Positions 22,503-33,455 of a DNA stretch of 64,000 nt are shown here, one piece after another. The stretch spans positions 156,694,426 to 156,758,425 of the forward strand of contig NC_090323.1 of NCBI RefSeq assembly GCF_040869045.1. Direction: 5' to 3'. Source of the stretch: Eurosta solidaginis. Lineage: Eukaryota > Arthropoda > Insecta > Diptera > Tephritidae. The notes below the pieces were generated by a model. That model made no database searches. It was not told the DNA's origin and was given only the letters and a program-made list of their open reading frames with translations. Made by a program: the position numbers and the translations under genes. The first letter of the stretch is position 1; each line of letters opens with the position of its first letter.

Positions 22503-25500
22503 AACAAAACGCAGGGCGAAGCAAAAGATATCGTAAAAAAATGCCCTCTCACAAATGAAGGTTTCGAGATGGCCTGGAAAAACTTGTGTGAAAGATACGA
22601 AAACAAACGTATCTTAGTTAACACACAACTACAAATTTTATTTAACTTAAAAAAGGTAGAAAGTGAGTGTGGCAGTTCAATAAAAAAGCTGCAAAATGAT
22701 ATAAATAATTGTATTTCGTCCCTCAAATGCCACAAAATTGACACTTCCAATTGGGATGCAATCCTGACCTATCTATGCTCAACCAAGTTACCAGAGAGCA
22801 CGCTGGCTCTTTGGGAGCAAAGTATAGACCATAAAATGGACATATCCAAGTGGGAGGATATGGATAAATTCCTGTCTAATCGGTTTCATACACTTGAAAC
22901 AGTGTCTGGTTTTACAGGGCATACCACTTCGAAAATGCAAAAACCAAACGCGTCGCGACAATCAACGGAAACCCCTACGAAAAGACTTGGTGCTTTTCAA
23001 ACGAAAGTATCCAAGCAAACAATAAAATCAATTTGTAAAATGTGCAAATCTACGGAGCACAGATTACGCAACTGTTCACGCTTCTGCGACTTAACCCCAG
23101 TAGAAAGGATTAAATTTATAAAATCCACAAGTGGCTGCCTGAATTGCTTATCCCCAGGACACACCGTGACGAAGTGCACCAGTTCCTACAACTGTTCCAA
23201 ATGCCACTCTCGTCACCACACGCTCCTGCATGCGGATACATCTCAGCACACGGCTGTACGCAATCCTTTCAAAGATGCGGATAATAGCCCAACAACTTCG
23301 GCACAGGCGCGACAATCTGCGAACCAGAATGTAAAATCCTGTCATGCCAATTCCAGCACAGGCGTGCTATTAGGAACTGCTCGCGTACACATTCGCCATA
23401 ATGGTACCGACTTCTCCGCACGGGCATTAATTGATTCAGGGTCTGAATGTTCCTTTATAACTGAAAGACTGAAACGTAGAATCAATTTGCCAGCGAGAAA
23501 AATGCATGCCCAAGTTTCAGGCATCACAAATTCGGTGTCAGCCCAGGTGAAAGAAGCATCAAAAATTGAATTACGTTCACCAGTGGATGCCTGCTTCAGC
23601 CTGACTACACCCGTTCTAGTCCTAGCCAAACTCACTGGGAATCTTCCATCCTGCCATATCAACGTCATGACTATGCAGGCATTCCCAGACTTGGTTTTGG
23701 CAGACAAGAGGTTCTACATCAACGAAGATGTAGACCTCATACTTGGAGGAGACATATATCCCCAAATTATACTGAGTGGTCTGAAAAAGAATGTACTAAA
23801 TACACTTTTGGCCCAAGAGACAGTGTTCGGTTGGATACTAACCGGTCGCATCGAAGCACCGAGTCCAACGAAGAGCATCATGTCATTCTACAACGAGGTT
23901 GCGTTGGACAACCAATTAAAAGCTTTCTGGGAGGTAGAAAATGTTCCCAAAAACAAAATGCTTAATGAAGAAGAAAGGTATTGTGAACAATTATTTAAGG
24001 ACACAACAAAACGTGATGAAAGTGGAAGATATACAGTCTCGCTACCATTCAGGCAGGATTACCCTGAGAAGATTGCATTAGGACCGTCTCTAAAGCGCGC
24101 ATGTTCACAATTCTTCAGAAATGAGGGGCGATTACTGAAAAACCAAGAGTTAGGGAAAGAGTATGTTCGGGTGTTATCCGAATACGAAACGCTTGGACAT
24201 ATGAGAAAAATTAAAAATAATGTACCATCCGACGATTCGGATAATTATTTCCTGCCCCACCACGCCGTTGTAAAGGCGGAAAGTACCACCACCAAGGTGC
24301 GCGTCGTCTTCAACGCGTCAAGTCCGACAGCAAATGGCATTAGTCTAAACGACATACTCCACCCAGGTCCAGTACTCCAAGCAGACTTGCCTATTTTAAT
24401 TTTACGTTGGCGACTGTATCGCTTTGTCTTTAATAGTGACATAGAAAAGATGTATAGGCAAATTTGGGTGACCGATAATCACGCCAAATTTCAAAGAATT
24501 GTCCATCGAACATCCCCCAACGAACCCATCAGTCTTTACGAACTAAAGACTGTCACATTTGGTGTAAACTGCGCCCCCTACCTCGCGATACGGTCACTTC
24601 TACAATTGGCTAATGATGTAGAAAATACCCACCCAATAGCATCGGGTATATTACGCGAAGGTATGTATGTCGACGACGTTTTATCTGGAGGGCATACAAT
24701 AGCGTCAACTATCAAAGCAAGGAACGAGATTCGCGAAGCATTACACTCAGCTGGCTTTCCATTGCGCAAGTGGACATCCAATTGTGAAGAAGTCCTTCAG
24801 GACATCCCCAAAACGGATTTGCTCAGCGAGGACTTCCTAGCGTTTGAAGAGGCTAGCTCGGTGAAGGCACTCGGAATACGATGGAACGCGCATTCAGACA
24901 TGTTTTACTTCACCGCAGGAGTTTTAGAGAAGGGCGAGAACATCACCAAACGCGCAATCCCATCCGCTATAGCCAAACTTTTCGACCCTTTAGGCTGGCT
25001 TGCACCAATGGTCATAGTAGCAAAAATATTAATGCAGAATATTTGGTTAGAAGGCACCGGATGGGATGAGCCTGTCTCACCAAATACATTAGAACGGTGG
25101 AAAACCTTCACCCAACACTATGGCGAAATAGATAACATACGGATACCGCGGTGGGTAAATTTTTCCCCGGAAGGCGAAATAGAAATCCACGGCTTCTGTG
25201 ACGCTTCCGAGAAAGCATATGCTGCAGCGATATATATGCGCGTAAAAAGAGACGATCAGTTTTTCATTCACTTACTCTTAGCAAAAACCAGAGTAGCTCC
25301 AGTGAAAACCATCTCGCTACCACGTTTAGAACTCTGCGGCGCCGTGCTTCTCGCAGAAATGATGGAATCAATATTCCGAAATATTCATTTGGGACCCGTA
25401 AAAGTTCACCTCTGGACGGATTCAACCATCGTACTCGCATGGATAAGAAAGCCGCCCTGTTCCTGGTCAACCTTCGTCGCACACCGAATCACTAAGATCA

Positions 25501-27257
25501 TCGATATGGTCGGTAGCAAGGACTGGCTTCACGTGGACTCGGAATCTAATCCAGCGGATCTAGGAAGCAGAGGACTACTTGCATCAGAGTTGACCAACAA
25601 TTCGTTGTGGTGGCAGGGACCTTCTTGGCTGCAAGAAGACAATTCCCACTGGCCAGCACAAGAGACCGAATACAAAACGTCCGTTGAGGAGAAGAGGGCA
25701 CAAACATATGCCACGACAAGGGTAGATCATGTAGATATTCTCGACCGTTTTTCAAATTTACCCAGGGCTTTAAAGGTTCTTTCCTATGTTAGGAGATTTT
25801 ATAAACGAACTCACCCAAAAACTAAAGCAATGTTCCACGAAAGGTCGTGCATAATCTCAGCCGATGAGATTAAGGCAACGACTCAAGCATTAATACGAGT
25901 CTGCCAGAAACAATTTTACGGGACAGAATATTTAAAATTGAAAAATAGGGAACCTATCGATCGAAAGAATGAAATACTGTCACTCAACCCATATATCGAC
26001 AAAGATGATATTATTAGAACAGGGGGGCGTCTAGGGGCTTCAAAGGACATGTCATACAATGAGCGTCATCCGATCATCTTGCCGTACAATTGTAGGCTGT
26101 CTCGCCTTACAGTTATGATGGCTCATCATGACTCCCTTCATGGCGAGAACCAGCTCATGCTCCGTCTTATCCGAACCCAATACTGGATACCGAATGTCAA
26201 GACCATGATCAGAGCCATCATCCACAAGTGCAAAACCTGCATTATTCACCGAAAGCAGGTACAGTCCCAACTTATGGGGACCCTTCCCTGCGAACGGACT
26301 ACTTTTACCCGCGCGTTCACCAATACCGGGGTAGACTTTGCAGGGCCTTTCGACATCAAAAGCTACCGCGGTAGGGGATGTCGACTGTCAAAAGGCTACG
26401 TATGCCTTTTCGTCTGCTTTTCCACTAAGGCCATCCATTTAGAAGCCACTAGTGACCTTAGTACCCCAGGCTTCCTCGCGGCCTTTTCGCGTTTTATCGC
26501 GAGAAGAGGATGTCCGAAGAACATCTACTCCGACAATGGTACGAACTTTGTCGGAGCTTCCAGATCTCTACGATCGGAATTCAAAGCCTTCCTGGCAGAA
26601 AACCGAGACAAAACAGTCTCCAAGTATAGCCATCAAGCATTAACTTGGCATTTTATTCCCGCTGGCGCTCCACATATGGGCGGCTTGTGGGAAGCGGGAG
26701 TGAAGAGCTTCAAAAGCCACTTCAAAAAGATCGCTTCTCCCCACAAATATACTATGGAGGAGTTCCAAACACTTTTGTGCCGGATTGAGGCGTGCCTCAA
26801 CTCGCGCCCTCTCAGTCCGGGGTCGAATGACCCAACGGACCTGGAACCCCTAACTCCAGGACATTTCCTAACAGGCAGCCATCTTCTGGCGCCGCCAGAA
26901 CCGGATGTGACCGAAAGCCCGGCCTCCATAATAAACAGATGGCAGAAGCTCAAAGCCCTCCATCACACTTTCTGCAAACGATGGAAGGTGGAATATCTAT
27001 CCGAACTTCAAAAACGAGTGAAGTGGAAGCATCCCAAAGAAAATATAAAAGTGGGAGATCTCGCTGTCCTCAAAGAGGACAACTTATCTCCCAACGAGTG
27101 GAGGCTAGGTAGAGTCGTCGACGTACACCCCGGAGAAGATAACCGAGTACGTGTAGTCGACCTCATAACCGAGAAGGGTCAAGTCAGACGACCTTTGGTC
27201 AAACTGATCCTTCTTCCCACGGAGATAGATTGTGCGAGGACCAAAAGCTTCGCTTAA
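22497..27257 (+). CDS. BEL/Pao gag-pol polyprotein (gag N-terminus missing)
   Basis: This 1586-residue uninterrupted frame starts at the first ATG (22497), which lies in the tRNA-complementary region. It opens inside the BEL gag domain (GEAKDIVKKCPL at about residues 8-19), so roughly the first hundred gag residues are missing compared with the family. Next come Cys/His zinc knuckles (about 180-250), an aspartic protease with intact ALIDSGSE (about 307-314), reverse transcriptase with catalytic YVDD (about 724), an RNase H region (GFCDASEKAYAAAIY, about 900), an integrase with HHCC zinc finger (about 1210-1250) and D,D,E core (GVDFAGPF about 1280, SDNGTNFVG about 1345, GGLWEAG about 1396). 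The C-terminal BEL-type region ends RRPLVKLILLP. All pol catalytic motifs look intact. Without a full gag this copy probably needs particle protein in trans. Confidence 0.95.
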   Translation: MDNKTQGEAKDIVKKCPLTNEGFEMAWKNLCERYENKRILVNTQLQILFNLKKVESECGSSIKKLQNDINNCISSLKCHKIDTSNWDAILTYLCSTKLPESTLALWEQSIDHKMDISKWEDMDKFLSNRFHTLETVSGFTGHTTSKMQKPNASRQSTETPTKRLGAFQTKVSKQTIKSICKMCKSTEHRLRNCSRFCDLTPVERIKFIKSTSGCLNCLSPGHTVTKCTSSYNCSKCHSRHHTLLHADTSQHTAVRNPFKDADNSPTTSAQARQSANQNVKSCHANSSTGVLLGTARVHIRHNGTDFSARALIDSGSECSFITERLKRRINLPARKMHAQVSGITNSVSAQVKEASKIELRSPVDACFSLTTPVLVLAKLTGNLPSCHINVMTMQAFPDLVLADKRFYINEDVDLILGGDIYPQIILSGLKKNVLNTLLAQETVFGWILTGRIEAPSPTKSIMSFYNEVALDNQLKAFWEVENVPKNKMLNEEERYCEQLFKDTTKRDESGRYTVSLPFRQDYPEKIALGPSLKRACSQFFRNEGRLLKNQELGKEYVRVLSEYETLGHMRKIKNNVPSDDSDNYFLPHHAVVKAESTTTKVRVVFNASSPTANGISLNDILHPGPVLQADLPILILRWRLYRFVFNSDIEKMYRQIWVTDNHAKFQRIVHRTSPNEPISLYELKTVTFGVNCAPYLAIRSLLQLANDVENTHPIASGILREGMYVDDVLSGGHTIASTIKARNEIREALHSAGFPLRKWTSNCEEVLQDIPKTDLLSEDFLAFEEASSVKALGIRWNAHSDMFYFTAGVLEKGENITKRAIPSAIAKLFDPLGWLAPMVIVAKILMQNIWLEGTGWDEPVSPNTLERWKTFTQHYGEIDNIRIPRWVNFSPEGEIEIHGFCDASEKAYAAAIYMRVKRDDQFFIHLLLAKTRVAPVKTISLPRLELCGAVLLAEMMESIFRNIHLGPVKVHLWTDSTIVLAWIRKPPCSWSTFVAHRITKIIDMVGSKDWLHVDSESNPADLGSRGLLASELTNNSLWWQGPSWLQEDNSHWPAQETEYKTSVEEKRAQTYATTRVDHVDILDRFSNLPRALKVLSYVRRFYKRTHPKTKAMFHERSCIISADEIKATTQALIRVCQKQFYGTEYLKLKNREPIDRKNEILSLNPYIDKDDIIRTGGRLGASKDMSYNERHPIILPYNCRLSRLTVMMAHHDSLHGENQLMLRLIRTQYWIPNVKTMIRAIIHKCKTCIIHRKQVQSQLMGTLPCERTTFTRAFTNTGVDFAGPFDIKSYRGRGCRLSKGYVCLFVCFSTKAIHLEATSDLSTPGFLAAFSRFIARRGCPKNIYSDNGTNFVGASRSLRSEFKAFLAENRDKTVSKYSHQALTWHFIPAGAPHMGGLWEAGVKSFKSHFKKIASPHKYTMEEFQTLLCRIEACLNSRPLSPGSNDPTDLEPLTPGHFLTGSHLLAPPEPDVTESPASIINRWQKLKALHHTFCKRWKVEYLSELQKRVKWKHPKENIKVGDLAVLKEDNLSPNEWRLGRVVDVHPGEDNRVRVVDLITEKGQVRRPLVKLILLPTEIDCARTKSFA

Positions 27258-28366
27258 CAATCCCCCCCGTTCCTCCACATCCCTCCGTTCAAAAAAAAAA
27301 TATCCCACTCACTCGTTCTCCCATAACGAGTATACCAGAAAAGCCTTTACGCAGACCCTCGGTCTGCCACAGAAAACAAAGGCACTCGGCCCATAATCTT
27401 TGTTTTTAAATTTTCAAAATTTCAAAACCAAGCGCTCGCCCACCGAGGCCAATCAACCACCCTAATGCAGACCCCATCTGCCACAAAACAATTATTTTTC
27501 ATTTTCAAAATCAAACCCACAATTCTCCCGCTCTCCCAGAGCGAGGACAGCAAATCAACCCAACTTCACCCGCTCACCCCGAGCGAGGATGACAGAACAC
27601 CTACACACTCGGCCAAAGGCGCGAGACCAACAAAATGTATGTATTGAAACAGCTATTAAAAAATAGTTAAAATGGAAACCAACCGTTTCCTTCTTAACTA
27701 TAAACACAATCAAATCAAAAACCATGCTCAACTACCTATAGAGGTTGCACCTACCCAAATACGTGCCTCTTTTCGAAAACACATGCAAGGTGTTGAGAAC
27801 GTGTTCAAAATGATACACTGGCACCAACGGGTTAACGGATTTTTTTTTTTTACCCGTACCGATAAAGTATTCATTCTTTAAAAGTATGCATATACATTTA
27901 ATTTAATGGCTATAAAATTCAAATACGCAAATGTAGTAGTGTGTAATGTCGTCCCAGTTGAAGGTATCTCTCTGCCGGTTCGAAAGAAAGGGTTTTGGAA
28001 CTCCCCCAAAAGTAACGATGCGAGTTCATCCATTTTAATCTGACACTATGACAACACTCGAAGACTTCGGGATAAGAATATAACCACCCCATAGTGAAGT
28101 ACCATTTGATTTCTGATGCCAGTTCAAAAACCCCCCGTCTCGAAAGTTTTTTTTTTATAAAATACATACTATCTATTCATATAAATTTTTCTTAAAAATT
28201 AAAAAAAAAAAAAAAAAAAAAAAGGGTCGTCTCTATTATTCCGGAAATTTTCGTTGTATACAAATTTCTGGCAGAAATTGTTTCGAAAACTTCTCCAAAC
28301 CAGACGAACTCTTTTTCTAAATTACATTAGCATACAAGAGTCTTATTTATTCATTCCCTTAATATG
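27258..28366. other. Post-pol region of the BEL element, no gene
   Basis: A C-rich, purine-poor stretch (27258-27630) contains two related segments, GCAGACCC..CTGCCACA at 27352 and 27470. This may be the original 3' untranslated region of the element. After about 27660 the composition becomes AT-rich like chromosomal DNA, with an A-run at 28199-28223. Short frames at 27465, 27672 and 27919 lack motifs. Confidence 0.45.
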
Positions 28367-29940
28367 CTATACCGTCAAAATGGACGACTCTTTAGCTTGA
28401 GGAGATTGTTTGAATTGATCTTTGTCTTCTTTGACAAATCGTATCATCTCGTCGATCTGGTTGGTCCCACGTGAAGCACACTCCAGAAGCCCTAGACAGC
28501 CTTGCAGCGCCAACAAATCGTGTGTCAAACTAACTTCGCGTTCCAAAACACCAGCCAATCTTATAGTCTTTACCCAATTCACCAGTAAATTCGTGAAACT
28601 TGGGCGTATAAACATCAAGCAACGCTGACACAACATCAATCATAACACGCATAAATCGACTCTCTCCAATATAACGGGATATAAACGTTGTCAGGCGGGA
28701 TAAGAAGTTGTGACTACGTCCAGCTAATGCGCGATGAAAACCTTTACGATGTATCAGTTCTTGCATGACACCAATTGTTACTTCGGGATTGAAACGTGCA
28801 ATGGCTGGCATCATCACAGCATCTAAACATTTCACATATTCATACCTTTGTAAATAATTGTCATAATTCGCTAGTTTCGCTTGTAACGGTTCACGTATTT
28901 CATGATCTATTTTGAACAGAGCTGAAATGTTGATTTTTTGTGCTGTGACCGCTTCGGCTTTACATCATCCTTCTTCCGTTCGATTTCCCTATGTTGAATG
29001 GAAATAAGGCCATCAACCATTCCAGCCACAACAGTTTGATCACCGGGTGCTACACCCAAACTCAGCACAGCATTAGGAAAATCAAGTGTGTGCACAGTTT
29101 GATATGTGGAAACATCAAATATCATAACATGACGATCCAAACTACCTGATAGTATACGTCTGCCATTTTGAACCTAGAGGGAAACTTGTTTTATGATGTT
29201 GCGAAACTTTTGTCAGGAGTCGACATCCGGCAAAGGCATCCCATATACGCCCTTCTGTGCCACCTGCGCTAATGAACATACCACCAGTTGGTAAAAATAA
29301 TAACGACTCAACGGGGCTGCCATGATCAATTGAGAACGAAACTTGCTGTGTGCGCGTATCACACATTTTTAATTTTCCCATTATAGGCACCTGAGATAAG
29401 GGTATCAGGTGACATTGGGTTTACAGCCCCAGCACGTACCTAGTCTTCATGTTCCGCAAGGGCTAACATTGCTTTTTCTGTAGAAATGTCCCATAGCTTG
29501 ATGGGGGGATCGTCTGAGAAACTAGCAATATGAAGTAGATCGTGTGTGAATTGCGCTCGATGCCCTGGCCCTTTGTGTCCTTTAAAAGGACGAAGCACAG
29601 TTTTGCTGGGTGGATCGAAGAGTTTTACCCAGCCTTGCTCATCACCAGCCACCAGTCAACGTCCATCTTGCCGAAAGGTGCCGCCATATGCAGTTGCTTG
29701 AAAGCTTGACAAATTTGTTACCACTAATTTCGTTATCGGATTGTAAATTTGTACGCGCACTGAACATTATACTGCAAGGTAGTGCGGTTCTATGGGACTG
29801 AAGTCAACGTAGTCGATGGCATCCAATTCTTCTAATAACGTTGGCACGCTTAATTGCTTCCGGTATACGGTATCAGGAGTAACAACTTTCCCAGTTTTAA
29901 AGTATTTTTTTGTATTTAGCGGTTTAAAGGAACTCATTTT
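28367..29940 (-). pseudogene. UTP15: UTP15-like WD-repeat nucleolar protein, decayed copy
   Basis: UTP15 is a WD40 subunit of the small-subunit processome, required for pre-rRNA transcription and 18S processing in the nucleolus. The minus strand begins MSSFKPLNTKKYFKTGK (ATG near 29938) and, through interrupted frames, covers the N-terminal DYVDFSP segment, several WD repeats (FKGHKGPGH with IKLWDIS, HGSPVESLLFLPTGG, SGSLDRHV, DGLISIQHRE) and the UTP15-specific C-terminal helical domain (RFNPEVTIGVMQEL, KGFHRALAGR, ending QAKESSILTV). Lesions seen: stops near 29769 and 29437, a frameshift plus stop near 29175, a stop near 28908 and a frame change near 28555. No introns are evident across 1.5 kb, so it may be a retrocopy or an intron-poor gene. 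An AATAAA lies downstream near 28345 (minus). It cannot encode a full protein. Confidence 0.85.
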
Positions 29941-30719
29941 ATTTTCTAGGTTGGTCTTTGCCAAATGTGTGCAAACAAATCGACAGCTTTCACTTATTCT
30001 GAAATAGGACATTCTACAACCAAAGTCTGAGAAAGGCCACTTTTCAAAAGTTTGCAGATAGGGAGTTTTCGAAGCGCAGCCGCGATAGGATACTGAAGTC
30101 AACAGTCTCTATGATGTTTTTAAACCAGCAGCCTAGGCCTTCACTCAGGGGTAGACTTGTGTACACATACATAACAAATGCGGGTTAAACATTAGACTTA
30201 TTATTAATTTGTTAATTTTCGAGTATTGGGTGTTTTTTTTTACCCTTAAGTAGTGATAAAGTAGTTTAAGAGAGTAACCCCATGCCATGACGACCAATGA
30301 TTTGGATGCGTTTTGGTCAAAACTTTTGTATAAAATTTAATGTATCCATTAAATTTGACCAAATATTTTCTTGCTTTTGGTAGAGCTTTTCATACATAAT
30401 TTCATTCAAATCTCGATGCGATTTTGATTGTTTTCCAATTTGAAATGGAATGCCCCCTCTATATATTTGAATTATATTTGTGACTAGTACATATATATGC
30501 ACATACATTCATACTAAGCTTTTATGCAATAGTTTTTGTTATTACCTGAAATTTGTATTGTGTAATCATACAATTCAAAAATGTTTACTATATAAAAAGT
30601 CCCCGAAACTCAACTTTGCCAAGATTACAGCTATTGGCTGAATTTAGTTCCATGTCGTGCCGTAATCAACAGCTGGACTGTGAAAGAAATGTGCAATCCT
30701 CTAATTGGTCCAGGACAAA
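29941..30719. other. Spacer between UTP15-like and RCE1-like relics
   Basis: It holds the presumed upstream region of the UTP15 copy and AT-rich sequence. The 63- and 64-codon frames (30317-30508, 30553-30747) are unsupported. Confidence 0.4.
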
Positions 30720-31127
30720 TTATTGGAGTACAATGAAGGTTGTGTAGCTATTGGCAGTAGTATGATCCAACCAATTAAACCAGCGAAATGGCAAATTATG
30801 AAAAAATTATACGACGCACTAAATACTGTTGCCATAAATCTTAAACATCAGGTAAGCCCATATGATTACAAAATGCATGCACCAGAAATGGTGCGATAAA
30901 ATGCCCAGTACTCGCAAATAAGGAGGAGTAAAAACCAAAAATTGTAGTGTAAGTTAGTTGGAAGCAAGCAATTACTATATCAGTATTAAGCTCCATGCCC
31001 AAGCTGAGCCGTTCGCCAATAGGATGTCCATGTGCCGTGCCAAAGAAAAGCGGCGTTATAAAAACTGATGTTAAGGGTGAAAAACTTTGTAGTATCAGTG
31101 GCATCATGCAAGCACGGAAAACAAAAT
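30720..31127 (-). pseudogene. RCE1/Sras-like CAAX prenyl endopeptidase, terminal exon relic
   Basis: RCE1 is an ER membrane protease that removes the last three residues of prenylated CAAX proteins such as Ras. The minus strand after a clear 3' splice site (ATATAG, AG at 31128-31129) reads [33 protein letters not shown], then a long insert, [31 protein letters not shown], matching the conserved second half of RCE1 including the His and His/Asn motifs. The Glu-Glu pair of the active site would lie on the preceding exon, which I cannot find. A stop follows GLPDV, and a frameshift separates it from a hydrophilic C-terminus ending near 30720. The splice site suggests genomic rather than cDNA origin. 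Confidence 0.75.
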
Positions 31128-31129
31128 CT

Positions 31130-31650
31130 ATATAATGTTTAAATAACCTACAAAATATACATACCTACATTCATATACATGCATACAGTGGAAAATTGTC
31201 CTCTTGATCACCCAAAACCACACCGGCAAGCTGACTACGAGTTTCCGACCCAGCAGGCAAATATTCCCGATCGGCGCTAGCATCATAACGTTCACAATTT
31301 GGAACATCCATACCATGTGCCCCAAGCTCAGCTCCTCCATCATTCTCATTTAGTCTATATACACCACCAACAGCATACAGTTGTGCCACTTCACGCGCGG
31401 ATTAGCCGATTGGTACCGATTGTGCCTAAAGCTCGTGCGTTTAGCAATCACAAGGCGATACTTTGTACATACAAAGCTGCACCGTCCGTATCTGAATTGC
31501 GCTGTCTTTAGCGTATGACCACTCTGGCAGCAACGTTTATATGTAAAACTGAATGTGAATGGGCGCCCAGAGGACCACGATGCTAGAAATAAGTGGCGCC
31601 CACTACTTAATCTCCACTTTCTCTTGATTTTGGGCTTCGAATGCAAAATT
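31130..31650 (-). other. Unassigned minus-strand open stretch upstream of RCE1-like exon
   Basis: Frames at 31171-31389 and 31128-31349 (minus) are acidic and protein-like (DREYLPAGSETRSQLAGVV), but I cannot match them to RCE1 or another family. They could be a second host exon or chance. Confidence 0.25.
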
Positions 31651-32264
31651 ATTATACAAGATACTGTCGAATAATGTAAACCACCTCTCCTACCGCGCTT
31701 ATGTAATCACCGGCAAGGCGCAATACTTTTGCAACGTTCTTAGCACTTCTTACTCAATTTCCTGAAAATATGAAGTCGTAGCACATTTAAATAATTATTT
31801 AGTTGTTTTAAACATCAATTAGGGATTATTTTGCTTCACGAATAAACAGATATTTCTGGAAGGTTACAATTTTAGGTGCAACGCAACAATCAATTTGCTT
31901 AACTGGTTTCAGTTGTCACAGCAAAAAAGCAGCGTTTTTTGTGTAATTTTCTCTTCTTCGCAGTTCGTTTTGGTGATTTTTATGGTTTATTATTTCACTT
32001 TTACACCTTCAACGAAAATATATTTTATATTAATGCGTTTTGCGTTAACAAAAAATTATTGCCCATAGCAAAAAAGGTTGTACTCCACGCCGTAGTAAGA
32101 CATGAATTGAAAGAACGGAAAATCACTCGATACGTTTCCCGTTGTTTCAATTCATATGAATTTTACATTCTATACACGGGTATGTATGAATGTGCGTTCT
32201 TTGTCTTTGCCGTTGGTGTGCTGGTACCAGTGAGCGGACTTCTAAAAAGGGGATGGTAGTAGAC

Positions 32265-32298
<34 letters not shown>

Positions 32299-33300
32299 GA
32301 AAATAGTAGTAGTTGGTAGTTTTTTACCAAGAAAACAACAGCTACAGTTCCTATTTGTACCAAACAATTAATAATGTATTGTAAAACAAATAACGCGCAA
32401 TTCAGTTACTATATTTCTCTACTCAAAAATTTATTTCCTGTTTAAGTTCTTCAGAAATTGTTCAAAATTGACTGATTTGGTCAGTATCGCCTCCTAATGT
32501 TAGTTGGGTGGGCTCGGCAATTCCATACTTTACAAATCATCGCAGTATAAGTTTGCAGTGCGAAAATACTGAAATATTGGTAGATTTTGGGCCTCGGTAG
32601 TAGTAGTAGTAGAAAATGAAAATGTGCCAGAAAAGTTAGCAAACCTACCAATGCGGTAAAGTCCGTGCACTGACTGTCCATATACTTATACCAACGTATG
32701 TACATATATACGCCGAGTTTAAATGTACATTATATTAGGGATGCATAAAAAGATGCAAACGGGTACCCAAAAAAAAAAAACCGAGTCTGAGGAATCGGTA
32801 TCGGAGCCAACTACCCTTCTGGAATCGTGCCATTTGCTAAAGGCCATCAATTAAACCGGACTAGAAGCGTACTTGGGGAAAGGTTGAATAAACAACTCTC
32901 ATAAATTACCGAAAGGTAATACAAAAAGAGGAAAATGATACATTCTACAAATGATTCTCCTCATCCAAAACGAACATTTTTTTATTTTTTCTTTACATCG
33001 CATACAATTTTGCTGTCCAAACATTTTTTTTTTTTTTTGTGGCGGGCAGGGAAGTTGTTGGGTTTTAGCACCAACAACACAAATAACAGCGACTCAAAAG
33101 AACCCACGCTATACACTTTCTACCCGGTTCGGCACCAGAATGTGTGAACCGAAAATCGTAAATGCTCATTTTCTGCAGCACTAATGTGCCCGTGGCCAAC
33201 TAAACCGCTGCCGGGTGACACAAAATAAACAAAATAAGGCACTAAAGACCCAGGCACATAACGTGCGGGGAAAGAGGCCATGCACATAATGCACGCCACA
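31651..33300. other. AT-rich cargo DNA, no gene recognised
   Basis: It has a long A-run at 32265-32296, a GTTGTTGG...CCAACAAC hairpin at about 33053-33080 and scattered short frames. Nothing is identifiable as a gene. Confidence 0.45.
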
Positions 33301-33455
33301 TATGAATATTATTTTTTTTGCAGCGACAGATGTTTCCCCTTATGCGCGCGTTAATAAAATTTCCCAAATCCCCAATAATACAACTAGGGACCACTCGCCC
33401 ATGCACTTTGACAATGACCCGACCCATTGAAACCTATTTCACTCCTTTCAGGAAA

